A DNA stretch of 64,000 nt from Rhodospirillales bacterium. GTDB taxonomy: Bacteria > Pseudomonadota > Alphaproteobacteria > Rhodospirillales > Casp-alpha2. The notes below the pieces were generated by a model. That model searched no databases. It was not told the DNA's origin and was given only the letters and a program-made list of their open reading frames with translations. A program made the position numbers and the translations under genes. The stretch is taken from positions 1,256,625-1,320,624 of the forward strand of contig JAEPQO010000001.1 of assembly GCA_017640505.1 (NCBI GenBank). The letters run 5' to 3'. The first letter of the stretch is position 1. Each line of letters begins with the position of its first letter. This document shows positions 49,468 to 58,645 of this stretch, one piece after another.

Positions 49468-51633
49468 CTACTTGAACTGCTCCGCCAGGCGGGCCGGGGC
49501 GGCGGCGCGGAACCCGTCCATGACGCTCTCGTCGCTCAGTAGTTCCGGTAATGCGACGCCGTCTGGGGCACCCGCGCCGTAAACGGCATTGAACGGAATA
49601 CCGTAGCGGCCGAACGACGCCAGATAAGCGGCGATGTCGGCATCCGGACGAGTCCAGTCGGCCTGCATGACGATGACGTCGGGGCTGTTCAGGAGTTCCA
49701 GGATCCGTCCCTGCTCGAGGACGAGTCGTTTGTTTACCTGACACGTGATGCACCAGTCAGCCGTGACGTCGACGAAGACAACGAGGTCCTTCTCGATAAG
49801 CTGGGGGATCGCGGCTGGGTCGAATTTCTGCCAACCGATCTTAGTGAGGCCGGGCGTTTCGGGGTCCAATGGTCCGTTGATGTCGCCGATCTCGGCGGTC
49901 GTGATGGCGGCGATCGTCGCTAGCACAAGCACGACAGGCGTGGCCTTCTTGATCTCGGGCACTAGCCGCAGCACGGGGCCGAGCCAAACCGCGGCGCCCA
50001 CCAGCAACGCACCGGTCAGGCCGGCCGCGAAGGTGCCCGCGGCACCGGCAAGCACGCTCAGAAGCCAGAGCGCGGTGGCTGCCAACGCAAGTCCGAGAAC
50101 GAACTTCAGTCGCGCCATCCAGGGACCCGGCTTCGGCATGATCGTGACGAGGCGGGGAACGGCGGCGATCAGCAGATAGGGCGCGGCGAGGCCGAGGCCC
50201 AAAACGGCAAAAACGGCAACAATATCGCTCGGTCCCTGTGAAAGTGCGAAACCGACGGCAGTGCCGAGAAATGGCGCCGAACAAGGTGTCGCCAGCAGGG
50301 TCGCGAAGGCGCCTTGCAGGAAATGGCCGACAATACCGTCGTGTTTGCCCGCCGCATGTCCCGCATCAGCGATACGGCCCGGCAGCCGGAACTCGAAAAA
50401 GCCCCACATGTTGCAGGCGAACAGCGTTACCAGGAACGCCATCGCAATCAGGAACCATGGCTGCTGGAATTGTATGCCCCAGCCGATTCCGGCGCCTGCG
50501 GATTTTAGGGCGATGAGGGCGCTCGCCAATACGAGGAAGGCGAAGATAATGCCGCTGGCGGAGGCCAGGAAGCTGAGGCGAACTATTGCCGGGGCACTTC
50601 CGCCATGCTTGACGACGCTCAGGAACTTGAGCGACAGCACAGGCAGAACGCAGGGCATCAGATTGAGAATGAGTCCGCCCAAAAACGCGAACAGGAGGAT
50701 CGTGCCAAAGCTTTGCGTGGCGCTGTCTTCCGGTTGTGCGGAGGCCAGATCCTTCTCGAATGGGCGCGGTGCGCCAAGAGACACGCTGGTTTCGGCCGCG
50801 CGTCCTCCGTCCAACAACGTCAGCACGAAGTTGCTGCCGGTCAGTTTTTCGGCAGCTTCCTGTGGGGTGCCGGTAAAGCCGGAGACCGGGACGCGCAGCA
50901 CGGCTTCCCTGGCGGCGTTATCGATCTTCACGGCAGGCGCGCCGTAGCCCAGGCCGATCGGGCCTTCGACATAGAGGTCCGGATTCTTGAATGGAATCTC
51001 TGACGCGGCACGTGCGGCGATATATAGCCCTTTCTCGGACGCCTCCGTCCACGAGGCGGCGATTTTAAGGCGCGCGGCCTCACTGCTTCGGGGAACCTGT
51101 GATTCGAATTTTCCGATGTCGTGGGCAAAAGCCGTTGGGGCGCCGTCACCTGTGGGCAGCGTCATGGCAAGTTCCGCATCGTACGGAATGCAGATTTCGG
51201 CGCACGTCAGATATCGGACCGACAGGGCGATCTTGGCGTCCTGGCCTGGGTCCGACGCCCGGATGTCGAACGGCAGGACGATCTCTTTTTTGTAGCCCAG
51301 CGTTTCCAGCCCCAGAACCGAAAAGCGTTCGGGGACCGGCCATCGTAGCGGGCCAACGTCCGCGTTCGTCGAGTTGGAAAAGTCAGGTTGCGGCGGAAAA
51401 CCTGCATCGCCCGGCGAGCGCCAGTAAACTTTCCAGCCGGGCTTCAAGCGGAACTGGATCCCGGCGCGCACTTTGCCGTCCTCGCCGAGACCATCGCGCG
51501 CCGCAATCAGGCGAACGGACGACTGTTCTTCTTCGGCCCAGGCCGAGCGCGCGATTTCCGCCTGTGAGGCCGCTGACGTGCTGACGAAAGCGAGGCACAG
51601 AAGAAACAGTTGAAGGCAGCGTGTTAACGTCAT
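49468..51633 (-). CDS. DsbD/ScsB-like thiol:disulfide interchange protein
   Basis: A 721-residue membrane electron carrier. A signal peptide (LQLFLLCLAFVSTSAASQA) precedes an N-terminal DsbD-alpha-like domain with CAEICIPYD (two Cys). The transmembrane region carries the two essential Cys in LNLMPCVLPVLS and LLATPCSAPFLG. A C-terminal thioredoxin domain has the WCITC active site. It moves electrons from cytosolic thioredoxin to periplasmic acceptors. The N-terminal domain is larger than in E. coli DsbD, as in the ScsB branch tied to copper and peroxide tolerance. Confidence 0.92.
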   Translation of the reverse strand: MTLTRCLQLFLLCLAFVSTSAASQAEIARSAWAEEEQSSVRLIAARDGLGEDGKVRAGIQFRLKPGWKVYWRSPGDAGFPPQPDFSNSTNADVGPLRWPVPERFSVLGLETLGYKKEIVLPFDIRASDPGQDAKIALSVRYLTCAEICIPYDAELAMTLPTGDGAPTAFAHDIGKFESQVPRSSEAARLKIAASWTEASEKGLYIAARAASEIPFKNPDLYVEGPIGLGYGAPAVKIDNAAREAVLRVPVSGFTGTPQEAAEKLTGSNFVLTLLDGGRAAETSVSLGAPRPFEKDLASAQPEDSATQSFGTILLFAFLGGLILNLMPCVLPVLSLKFLSVVKHGGSAPAIVRLSFLASASGIIFAFLVLASALIALKSAGAGIGWGIQFQQPWFLIAMAFLVTLFACNMWGFFEFRLPGRIADAGHAAGKHDGIVGHFLQGAFATLLATPCSAPFLGTAVGFALSQGPSDIVAVFAVLGLGLAAPYLLIAAVPRLVTIMPKPGPWMARLKFVLGLALAATALWLLSVLAGAAGTFAAGLTGALLVGAAVWLGPVLRLVPEIKKATPVVLVLATIAAITTAEIGDINGPLDPETPGLTKIGWQKFDPAAIPQLIEKDLVVFVDVTADWCITCQVNKRLVLEQGRILELLNSPDVIVMQADWTRPDADIAAYLASFGRYGIPFNAVYGAGAPDGVALPELLSDESVMDGFRAAAPARLAEQFK

Positions 51634-51855
51634 TTCTCTAATCCAGGCTCGATACCCCTATCTTTCGCCACATCGGCGCCTGCAACACAAGCAAGAACGG
51701 CCAGATCACGGGATGTTGACGCTACGTGAAATCGTGTAGCGGATGGATTTTTGCCAGTGGCGCCGTATGTGTCATAATGAAGCCGCAAATGCCGGTATTA
51801 AATTCTTCGTTGCGGCGTAAAAACCGCCTCTAACCCTGAACTGACGGAGATTCGC

Positions 51856-52443
51856 GTGAGAGGCTTCTTGCAGGACGGTTTCAAGGACGACAACTACCTT
51901 ACGGGCAGGTTTCTCGTGGCCATGCCCGGTATGCAGGACGACCGTTTCCAGCAAACCTTGATTTACATGTGCGCCCACGGCCCCGAGGGGGCGATGGGGC
52001 TTGTCGTTAACAAACCGCTCGACAGCATCAGCTTTCCTGATCTTCTGAGTCAGCTCGACATTACAATGCCGCCGGCGGGCGAGGGGATCGAGGTTCTGTT
52101 CGGCGGCCCTGTCGAGACCGGCCGCGGCTTCGTATTACATTCGCCGGACTACATGCATGATGCGACCATGGTTGTCGACGACGAGGTTGCGCTGACCGCA
52201 ACCGTCGATGTCTTGCGCGCGATCGCCGAAGGGGGCGGGCCCCGGCAGCGGCTTCTGGCGCTTGGTTACGCCGGCTGGGACAGCGGCCAACTCGACGCCG
52301 AGATCAAGGCCAACGGCTGGCTGAGCGTCGACGCCGATCCGCAACTCCTCTTCGATACCGAAATCGCGACCAAGTGGGAGCGCGCGATGGCCAAGCTCGG
52401 GATCGACCCGCTCATGCTGTCCGACAAGGCCGGTCATGCCTAA
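51856..52443 (+). CDS. YqgE/AlgH family protein (UPF0301)
   Basis: A 195-residue protein: NYLTGRFLVAMPGMQDDRFQ, then IYMCAHGPEGAMGLVVNKPL, VLFGGPVETGRGFVLHS, and LALGYAGWDSGQLDAEIKAN are typical of the AlgH family. Function is not settled. The start is GTG at 51856 with GGAG upstream; the 222-base gap before it, shared with the divergent DsbD-like gene, contains AT-rich promoter-like sequence and no gene. The stop overlaps the next start by 8 bases. Confidence 0.93.
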   Translation: MRGFLQDGFKDDNYLTGRFLVAMPGMQDDRFQQTLIYMCAHGPEGAMGLVVNKPLDSISFPDLLSQLDITMPPAGEGIEVLFGGPVETGRGFVLHSPDYMHDATMVVDDEVALTATVDVLRAIAEGGGPRQRLLALGYAGWDSGQLDAEIKANGWLSVDADPQLLFDTEIATKWERAMAKLGIDPLMLSDKAGHA

Positions 52444-52747
52444 GGGACGGCGCCCTGGGGGAAAGGGCAAAGGCAGCGCACCGCGACCCAAATCCGGAAA
52501 TGATCCCGATGCCTTCATGCGTGAGTTGATCGAGCGCATGGACGCGTGCGACACGGCGGAGAGGCTGAATGACGAGGTGATGATGCCGTTCGCGCTGGCG
52601 CTCGAAAAAGTCTGTGGTGCGCGCGGTTATGTCATGAATATCTATGGCGAGACGTCCAATATTGTTTTCACGGGCAGTACGGACGATGCGGAGGCGATCT
52701 ACCAAATTGTCGAAGCCTATATGGACGACCAGGCCGACGAAGACTGA
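52436..52747 (+). CDS. Small conserved hypothetical protein
   Basis: A 103-residue protein: a basic Gly/Lys/Pro-rich N-terminal tail (MPKGRRPGGKGKGSAPRPKS) and a compact helical-beta body (AFMRELIERMDACDTAERLN, ALALEKVCGARGYVMNIYGE). It overlaps the YqgE gene by 8 bases and is followed after 21 bases by the CitE-like gene, so it is likely translated in a coupled way. No family recognised; the basic tail could bind nucleic acid. Confidence 0.7.
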   Translation: MPKGRRPGGKGKGSAPRPKSGNDPDAFMRELIERMDACDTAERLNDEVMMPFALALEKVCGARGYVMNIYGETSNIVFTGSTDDAEAIYQIVEAYMDDQADED

Positions 52748-52768
52748 CGGCCTTTCGATGCAATTCAG

Positions 52769-53632
52769 ATGATCCATCCTGACCGCGTGCTGACGACCTG
52801 GTTATTCGTGACATCCATCGATCCGGTGCAGATCAAGGCTGCGGCCGATGCAAAGCCTGACTGCGTCATCGTCGATATGGAGGATTTCACACCGCCGCAC
52901 CTGCGCGAGCAGGGCCGCCAGACGCTGGGCGAAACCCTTTCACTGATCAAAAAAGCAGGCGCCGTGCCGTGTGTCCGCATTAACCCGACCGGCACGCCAG
53001 ATCATGCCGACGACCTGGCGGCAGCCCTAGGTGCCGGCGCCGAGATTATCTCGCTGCCCAAGACAGCATCGGCGACCGAGTTATATGACTTGATCGGCGC
53101 CATCGGCCGTCAGGGCGGGGCCGGCGACAGTCCGCCGCTCGTTTTGCCATGCATCGAGACGGCGGAGGGACTTGTGAACACGTACGCGATCCTCAAGGAC
53201 ATGTCGCACCTGATCGGTTGCCTTGTTGCATCCGAGGACATGACGACCAGTCTCGGTGCGCCACGCGATCCCGCCGGGACGGCGATACGCTATGCTCGAG
53301 AGCGCTTTCTTCTCGAGTGCCGCGCCGCCGGTATCGAGCCGGTGGATTGCCCTTATACGTGGGCCGACCGTGAAGGCCTCGTTGCCGAGACAGCGTATGC
53401 CAGGGCGCTCGGGTATCATGCTAAATCGGCGGCGCGGGCGGACCAGATTGCCGTCATTCGTGATATCCTGGAACCGGACGCAGCCGAGGTCGACCATGCC
53501 GAACGGGTCGTTGCTGCCTTCGAAGCCGCGGAGCGGGACGGGATAGACAGGGTTGAAGTCGATGGCCAGCTCGTCGAGCGGCCGTCGTACCTAAACGCCA
53601 AGGCATTGCTGGCGCGTAGCGACCAAGGCTAA
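52769..53632 (+). CDS. HpcH/HpaI aldolase / citrate-lyase beta (CitE-like) family protein
   Basis: A 287-residue TIM-barrel protein. DCVIVDMEDFTPPHLREQGR gives the first metal-site Asp/Glu, CVRINPTGT the conserved Arg, PCIETAEGLVNTY the Glu, and SEDMTTSLGA the final Asp. This branch handles CoA-esters such as malyl- or citramalyl-CoA, or acts as a free-standing aldolase. No CoA-transferase or CitF-like gene is present. A ribosome site is not obvious before ATG 52769. Confidence 0.85.
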   Translation: MIHPDRVLTTWLFVTSIDPVQIKAAADAKPDCVIVDMEDFTPPHLREQGRQTLGETLSLIKKAGAVPCVRINPTGTPDHADDLAAALGAGAEIISLPKTASATELYDLIGAIGRQGGAGDSPPLVLPCIETAEGLVNTYAILKDMSHLIGCLVASEDMTTSLGAPRDPAGTAIRYARERFLLECRAAGIEPVDCPYTWADREGLVAETAYARALGYHAKSAARADQIAVIRDILEPDAAEVDHAERVVAAFEAAERDGIDRVEVDGQLVERPSYLNAKALLARSDQG

Positions 53633-53918
53633 TCGCCGCTCCGGAACTACTTCCGCGACGCAAGTCCTCCCTAAATATAGAAAAGTGCCCGCGGTTGAAA
53701 AATCGCGGCCTCGTGCTGGTCTATTTATTATCCCATGTAAACATTAATTAAAATAAGCAGTCATAATTGGATATTTGTGATAATAACTATAAATACATGA
53801 CGAGTATTTGATTTCATATAACGCCTTGAATTATTATAGATACGTATTTATTTATTGTTGAATCGAAAAACAGTATTTTTATCACATATCGAAATTCCCA
53901 AAAGGAGTTAGCGTATCA
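53633..53918. other. AT-rich intergenic region upstream of the ATP-grasp gene
   Basis: A 286-base gap without a gene. In 53761-53880 only 27 of 120 bases are G or C, in sharp contrast to the coding DNA around it. It has no clear terminator after the CitE-like gene; a weak CCGCG/CGCGG hairpin lies near 53690-53712. The AT-rich part would hold the promoter and possibly sites for a silencing protein. AAAGGAG at 53901-53907 is the ribosome site of the next gene, 11 bases before its ATG. Confidence 0.6.
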
Positions 53919-55163
53919 ATGTCCGACACGGACCCAAATGCCGACAAAGATCCGAACAAAGGCTACGTGGCCATCTTCGGCTGGAGCCTGAACGCCATCG
54001 ATGCCATCGACCGGTTCGACCGCCGCTATATCGTGGTCGCGCCGTCATGGGCGCGGGGCTATGCCGAAGAAAACAATGTCCCGTTCATGTCATGGGACTT
54101 CGAACGGCTGAACGAACGTTCCTTCGAACTCGGCGAGAAGCTCAAGGAGATGGGGGTCGACGTCGCGATCCCGCTGTTCGAGGAAACGGTCGAGTGGGCC
54201 GGTGCCGTGAATGCCGTTCTCCTGGAAAATCCGCGCCTGATGAACCAGGCGATGCTGTTCCGCAACAAGGCGATGATGAAACGCCGGGCACAACTGGGCG
54301 GCATTCGCGTTGGTATCTTCGAGGAAGCGCAGGACAAGACCGATGTCGTCAATTTCCTGCGCCGCGTCAACGAGGCGCTCCTGAAGCTCGATGGCGATCC
54401 CAACGACCCAATCCACGTCAAGGCCTTCGACAAGGCGGGTTGTCTCGGTCACCGCGTTGTTCGCACGGCCGAAGACGTCGACAATATTCCGGACGATGAA
54501 TTCCCGTCCCTGATGGAAAGCCACCTGGATGGATGGGAGTTCGCGGTCGAAGCCTTCATCAAGGACCGCAAGATCCAGTTCCTCAACATTTCCGAATACG
54601 TGCACCTGGGCTACTCGGTGTTCGTTCCGGCAACGCCGGAGCTCGAGAAATGGCGTGATCGGGTGACCGAGGAAATCGAGAAACTGATCGAGACTTTCAA
54701 TATCGACTTCGGGTTCATCCACCCGGAGTACTTCGTCACCAGCGACGGCAAGATGTACTTCGGCGAAGTGGCGTACCGTCCGCCCGGCTTCAACGCGTTT
54801 GAACTCATCGAACGAGCTTACGGATTTAACTGCTATCAGGGTCTCGTCCTAATGTTTGATCCGAAGACCACGCAGGAAGAAATCGACGATTTCTTCCCGG
54901 AAGAGGTCGTCGACGCCACCGGTCACGCCGGATGTTTCGGCGTCTACCCGCGCCGGCGTGTCGTCAGCGACCTGATGATTCCGGAAGAGACGGAGAAAGA
55001 CCCGTTCTTTGAGTTTCATGAGCTCATGCCACCGCAAGAGAACAAGGTCACCAAGCGGACCGCGTTTGGCACCCACTGGGGACTAGTGTACTTCTTTGGC
55101 GACGATCCCTACCGGATGCGTGATTTGCTGCTGAAACAGGAAGACCTGGACTTCTACATCTGA
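53919..55163 (+). CDS. ATP-grasp-fold ligase of unknown substrate
   Basis: A 414-residue protein. The body fits an ATP-grasp carboxylate-amine ligase: a nucleotide-binding start (GYVAIFGWSLNAIDAIDRFD), a central stretch VKAFDKAG with a Lys near 168, EFAVEAFIKDR (Glu near 207 and 211), and a catalytic core GFIHPEYFVTSDGKMYFGEV followed by AYRPPG, with the metal-binding Glu283 and Arg287. It lacks a signal peptide, so it acts in the cytosol. The C-terminal 80 residues (FHELMPPQENKVTKR on) are not part of the standard fold. It does not match D-Ala-D-Ala ligase, PurK or carbamoyl-phosphate synthase in detail. The papain-like gene follows after 35 bases, so the two likely work together. Substrate is unknown. 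Confidence 0.8.
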   Translation: MSDTDPNADKDPNKGYVAIFGWSLNAIDAIDRFDRRYIVVAPSWARGYAEENNVPFMSWDFERLNERSFELGEKLKEMGVDVAIPLFEETVEWAGAVNAVLLENPRLMNQAMLFRNKAMMKRRAQLGGIRVGIFEEAQDKTDVVNFLRRVNEALLKLDGDPNDPIHVKAFDKAGCLGHRVVRTAEDVDNIPDDEFPSLMESHLDGWEFAVEAFIKDRKIQFLNISEYVHLGYSVFVPATPELEKWRDRVTEEIEKLIETFNIDFGFIHPEYFVTSDGKMYFGEVAYRPPGFNAFELIERAYGFNCYQGLVLMFDPKTTQEEIDDFFPEEVVDATGHAGCFGVYPRRRVVSDLMIPEETEKDPFFEFHELMPPQENKVTKRTAFGTHWGLVYFFGDDPYRMRDLLLKQEDLDFYI

Positions 55164-55198
55164 CGTCCCGGGATGCCTTTTCGTCAGAAGGGGGCGAT

Positions 55199-57184
55199 AT
55201 GACAGATACGGTGGGCGCCGGGCAGGCGCCGACGACCGGCGGGTCCGCGTTCTCCGCGAAGCTTGATGCCGCGACGGCCCGGCTCGCCGAAGCGCGGCCC
55301 TATGCGAAAGGGCGACATCGCGCCGCGGTTCTGGAATTGGCGCGACGCATGCTGCTTGACGAGTCTACGCTGGTCGAGGTCGCCTCGCGAATTGAGGACC
55401 TTGAGAATGCCGGGATTTTCATGGGCACCGACTGGGCGCAGCCGGATATCCTGCAAGCGGCACTCGCGGGCCGGACGCTGAAATATGCAGACACCCAGAC
55501 CGCGATGCTGGAAGTTCTCAATCATCTGCGGATGCTGGCGATTGCGAAGCGTCGGTATTTCCACACCGGGATCGCCTCCGAGCACGCCCACAATTTCCTT
55601 TCGCAGGTCGTTGGCCTCAATCTCGATCTCGTGTTTGCAAATCCCGATGAAAGCGCACGCGCCCGTCCGAGCGACATGGATCAGGTCTGTCGTAATCTTT
55701 ACCGGTATGTCGTCCAAAACATCGGGCACGAGGAAATACTCGACACCTTGATTGCCGAAATTTGGCGATTGCTCTCACAGCGCCCGGTCGTCGTGGACGA
55801 TATCAAGGCGATGATTGCCCAGATATCGGTCTGGCTTGTCGACAACGCAATGGAAAACGCTGGCGGATGGGGTGCCGATCGCCTGGTGAGCGCCGTCTTC
55901 GGGCCGACCAAATTGAGCCGCGAAGATCCAGGGCTGGCGGCTTACGAAGCACGAATTGAGAACTTGGATATGGGCGGGCTTGCACAGGAAGCAAGCGCGT
56001 TCGCACGCGCGATGCATGATACGGGACTCGTTTCTGCCTACCATGCGACTTTTCTCAGGCATATATCCGAGGCCGCGCCGGAGTTGCTGCCGGATGCACT
56101 TGGTCTTTCACGGACTGGGACGGATGCGCTCGGGTGTTATTCGGACCTGGTCCGTGCCCTGATCCAGTACGCCGTACATCCCGAAACGACACAGGCAATC
56201 TATGGCCTGTCGCTGATGCTGGAACGCGGCATCCTGTACATGCCGCCTGTCGCCCCCGCCCTCTGGCGTCAGCTGGCGTTGCCTCTCTCGGCGTCCAACA
56301 GTGAGACGATCGCGACGGGTTTCGGCACCACGCGATCTCCCGGCGTTTATCTGACCGCCGGGGTTCTCGTGCTGCTCGGCCTTCCGTTCGGTATCGGCCA
56401 GGGAAACAATCCGACCTGCCAGGCGGCCCGTGCACTCTCTATGTGGTCGTTCACGGATCCCGACTATCTGCTGCAGATTATCAGTTGGGCAGCACGTGAC
56501 GACGAAGTCGTCATCACGTTTGAGGGCGAGCCCATTTCTTCAAGGCCCGAAGGCCTGGTGCCCGCGAGACTCCTCTCCGACGTTGATCCGGTGTCCGCGG
56601 TCGTCGTGCCGCATCTGGACCGGATCTATGCGCAGATGGGCGCGCTGTGCGCGGGGCGCGACGAAGATATGCACAAATGGGTCAACCGGGAACTGCACGG
56701 CTGGTGGGTCGGTCGCGGCATGGAGATCGCGGTCGACGTCGCGACCGGTAATCTGAAGGATTTTGACGGCTTTATTCGCCGGTTTTATGCGGCTTACCAT
56801 CCGGATCACAACGGCGGACAACCGGTTATTCACCCACAGCCTGCCGGCATCGCCATGACGGATGGTGCCGCCAGATATGTCGGTTGGCATGCGATCAGTA
56901 TATGCCGCGTTGCCGTCGATCAGGCTGGGGAGATGCGGGTGTACTTTTACAATCCGAACAATGACAGTGGCCAGGACTGGGGCGCCGGTGTGGTGGTTGC
57001 GACCGAAGGCAATGGCGAACGCTTTGGCGAGAGTTCATTGCCGATCGCGGATTTTGTGTCACGCCTCTACCTGTTTCATTTCGATCCACTGGAGCAGGGA
57101 CACCCGGACGGCGTTCCCGCAGACGAGATCGCGCGTGTACGCGATATGGCGACGGAAAGCTGGGCAATGGGACGGGTGGCTTAA
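55199..57184 (+). CDS. Papain-like cysteine-protease-fold protein with large helical N-terminal region (unknown function)
   Basis: A 661-residue soluble protein without signal peptide. Residues 1-390 are mostly helical and not recognised. From 398 the sequence GIGQGNNPTCQAARALSMW places Gln401 six residues before Cys407, the spacing of the papain oxyanion Gln and nucleophile Cys. Later GWHAISICRV has His564 and YFYNPNNDSGQDWG has Asn585-588, in the C-H-N order of papain-like amidases and transglutaminases. This is a motif-based inference; no family match is claimed. The start ATG is at 55199 (it lies in GATATG, with AGGGGG just ahead). The 3' end overlaps the convergent DUF3553 stop by 4 bases. 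With the ATP-grasp gene it forms a possible synthesis/cleavage pair. Confidence 0.72.
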   Translation: MTDTVGAGQAPTTGGSAFSAKLDAATARLAEARPYAKGRHRAAVLELARRMLLDESTLVEVASRIEDLENAGIFMGTDWAQPDILQAALAGRTLKYADTQTAMLEVLNHLRMLAIAKRRYFHTGIASEHAHNFLSQVVGLNLDLVFANPDESARARPSDMDQVCRNLYRYVVQNIGHEEILDTLIAEIWRLLSQRPVVVDDIKAMIAQISVWLVDNAMENAGGWGADRLVSAVFGPTKLSREDPGLAAYEARIENLDMGGLAQEASAFARAMHDTGLVSAYHATFLRHISEAAPELLPDALGLSRTGTDALGCYSDLVRALIQYAVHPETTQAIYGLSLMLERGILYMPPVAPALWRQLALPLSASNSETIATGFGTTRSPGVYLTAGVLVLLGLPFGIGQGNNPTCQAARALSMWSFTDPDYLLQIISWAARDDEVVITFEGEPISSRPEGLVPARLLSDVDPVSAVVVPHLDRIYAQMGALCAGRDEDMHKWVNRELHGWWVGRGMEIAVDVATGNLKDFDGFIRRFYAAYHPDHNGGQPVIHPQPAGIAMTDGAARYVGWHAISICRVAVDQAGEMRVYFYNPNNDSGQDWGAGVVVATEGNGERFGESSLPIADFVSRLYLFHFDPLEQGHPDGVPADEIARVRDMATESWAMGRVA

Positions 57185-57384
57185 GTCTTCGGATCGGCGT
57201 TTGGATCGACGATCTGTAGTTCGATCACTGCGCCGTCGACGATCAGCTTGCCGGCGTTTTCGAAATTCACCGTGATTTTGTCGCCGACAACGGTCTGAAC
57301 CCGACCGAGGCCCAGTTCCGGCGCTTTTGGGTGTCGAACGAACGATCCCTGTGTAATCAGAAAATTGGCGGGATGCAGCGCCAT
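57181..57384 (-). CDS. DUF3553 family protein
   Basis: A 67-residue protein: GSFVRHPKAPELGLGRVQTV, then GDKITVNFENAGKLIVDG. This is the SH3-like/Tudor-like DUF3553 pattern (HP-x2-PE-x-G-x-GRV), found in small proteins and near DNA-repair helicases. It is probably a nucleic-acid or protein interaction module. ATG 57384 lies 4 bases after the M16 peptidase stop. A longer in-frame extension to 57504 lies within that gene. Convergent overlap with the papain-like gene. Confidence 0.85.
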   Translation of the reverse strand: MALHPANFLITQGSFVRHPKAPELGLGRVQTVVGDKITVNFENAGKLIVDGAVIELQIVDPNADPKT

Positions 57385-57388
57385 CAAT

Positions 57389-58645
57389 TCAATTGAAGCG
57401 TTGCGCCAGGCGGTCGGGGGCTTCCAGTCCCTGCACCGGGCCAATAGCGGCGACGCTGGGCGTTCCCTGGAATATGCGCCGTGCGACGTTGCGCACCGCT
57501 TCATCGTCCACGGCTTCGATTTTGCCGACGATTTCGTCGGGGTCGAGCGGACGTCCGAACAGCATCAGATGTCTGGCCATCTGCTCGGTCCGGGCTGACG
57601 TGCTCTCGCGCGCCATGAGGATGCTCGCCTTGAGCTGGGCGCGTGCGCGCTCGGTTTCTTCGTGATTGAGGTCGTCTATGACTTTCCGCGCTTCGTCGGC
57701 CAGCAGCGGAATAAGGTCGCCGAGGTGTTCCTCGCCGGTGCCCGCGTAGATGCCGAAGATGCCGCAGTCTTCGTAGCAGGACAGGAACGAGTAGATGGAG
57801 TAGGCGAGACCGCGTTCTTCGCGTACTTCCTGAAACAGCCGCGAGGACATGCCGCCGCCGAACAGCGTCGACAAGACCGAAGCCGCGTAGAAATCGTCGT
57901 CCCTGTATCCGATACCTTGAAGTCCGAGCACAATGTGCACCTGCTCGAGGTCCCGTTCGAGACGGACATCGCCACCGGTATATTTGGCAATTTCGCGGCC
58001 GTTACCGTTCTTCGTGGGCAGGGTGTCGAAGGTGTTCGCGATCAGGTCCACGAGATGGTCATGGTCTATGTTGCCGGCGGCACAGAACAGGCTGTGCGGG
58101 GCGGTATAGCTTTGTTGGCGGTATCCGTCGACGTCGTTCCGGTCCAGCGAGCGGATGATTTCTTCGGTGCCCAGCACCGGTCTGCCGATGGCCTGGTCCG
58201 GGTATGCCGATTCCTGGAAAAGATCGAACACGATATCGTCCGGCGTATCGTGTGCCTGATGGATTTCCTGGCAGATAACCGATTTTTCCCGTTCAAGCTC
58301 GGTCGGATCCATGGTCGCGTGCATGACGATGTCGGAAACCAGGTCGACGGCGAGGTCGATGTCGTCCTTAAGTACCTTGGCGTAATAGGCGGTGTTTTCG
58401 CGGGACGTGTATGCGTTCAGATGTCCGCCGACGGCTTCGATCTCTTCGGCGATCTGTCGGGCGGAGCGCCGTTCCGTCCCTTTAAAGACCATGTGTTCCA
58501 GCAGATGGGAAATGCCGTTGACCTCTGGGGCTTCGTCGCGAGCGCCTATGCCGACCCACGTGCCGAGCGTCACGGTTTCGACATTCTGCATGCTGTCGGT
58601 GGCGACGCGCATGCCGTTGCCGAGCGTGGTGACGCGGACGGTCAT
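57389..58645 (-). CDS. M16-family metallopeptidase (processing-peptidase-like)
   Basis: A 418-residue zinc peptidase with the inverted motif His47-x2-Glu50-His51 (SHLLEHMVFKGT) and the downstream metal ligand Glu in the SVICQEIHQAHD region. The length and sequence (for example GGGMSSRLFQEVREERGLAY) match the single-domain bacterial proteins related to mitochondrial processing peptidase beta, often found next to thrC in alphaproteobacteria. No signal peptide. It overlaps thrC by 4 bases (ATGA). Confidence 0.94.
   Translation of the reverse strand: MTVRVTTLGNGMRVATDSMQNVETVTLGTWVGIGARDEAPEVNGISHLLEHMVFKGTERRSARQIAEEIEAVGGHLNAYTSRENTAYYAKVLKDDIDLAVDLVSDIVMHATMDPTELEREKSVICQEIHQAHDTPDDIVFDLFQESAYPDQAIGRPVLGTEEIIRSLDRNDVDGYRQQSYTAPHSLFCAAGNIDHDHLVDLIANTFDTLPTKNGNGREIAKYTGGDVRLERDLEQVHIVLGLQGIGYRDDDFYAASVLSTLFGGGMSSRLFQEVREERGLAYSIYSFLSCYEDCGIFGIYAGTGEEHLGDLIPLLADEARKVIDDLNHEETERARAQLKASILMARESTSARTEQMARHLMLFGRPLDPDEIVGKIEAVDDEAVRNVARRIFQGTPSVAAIGPVQGLEAPDRLAQRFN

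Noticed and set aside
51634-51855. Inverted GCTAC/GTAGC pair in the DsbD-YqgE gap
   Set aside because: Five-base arms with a 10-base spacer are expected by chance; no further support.
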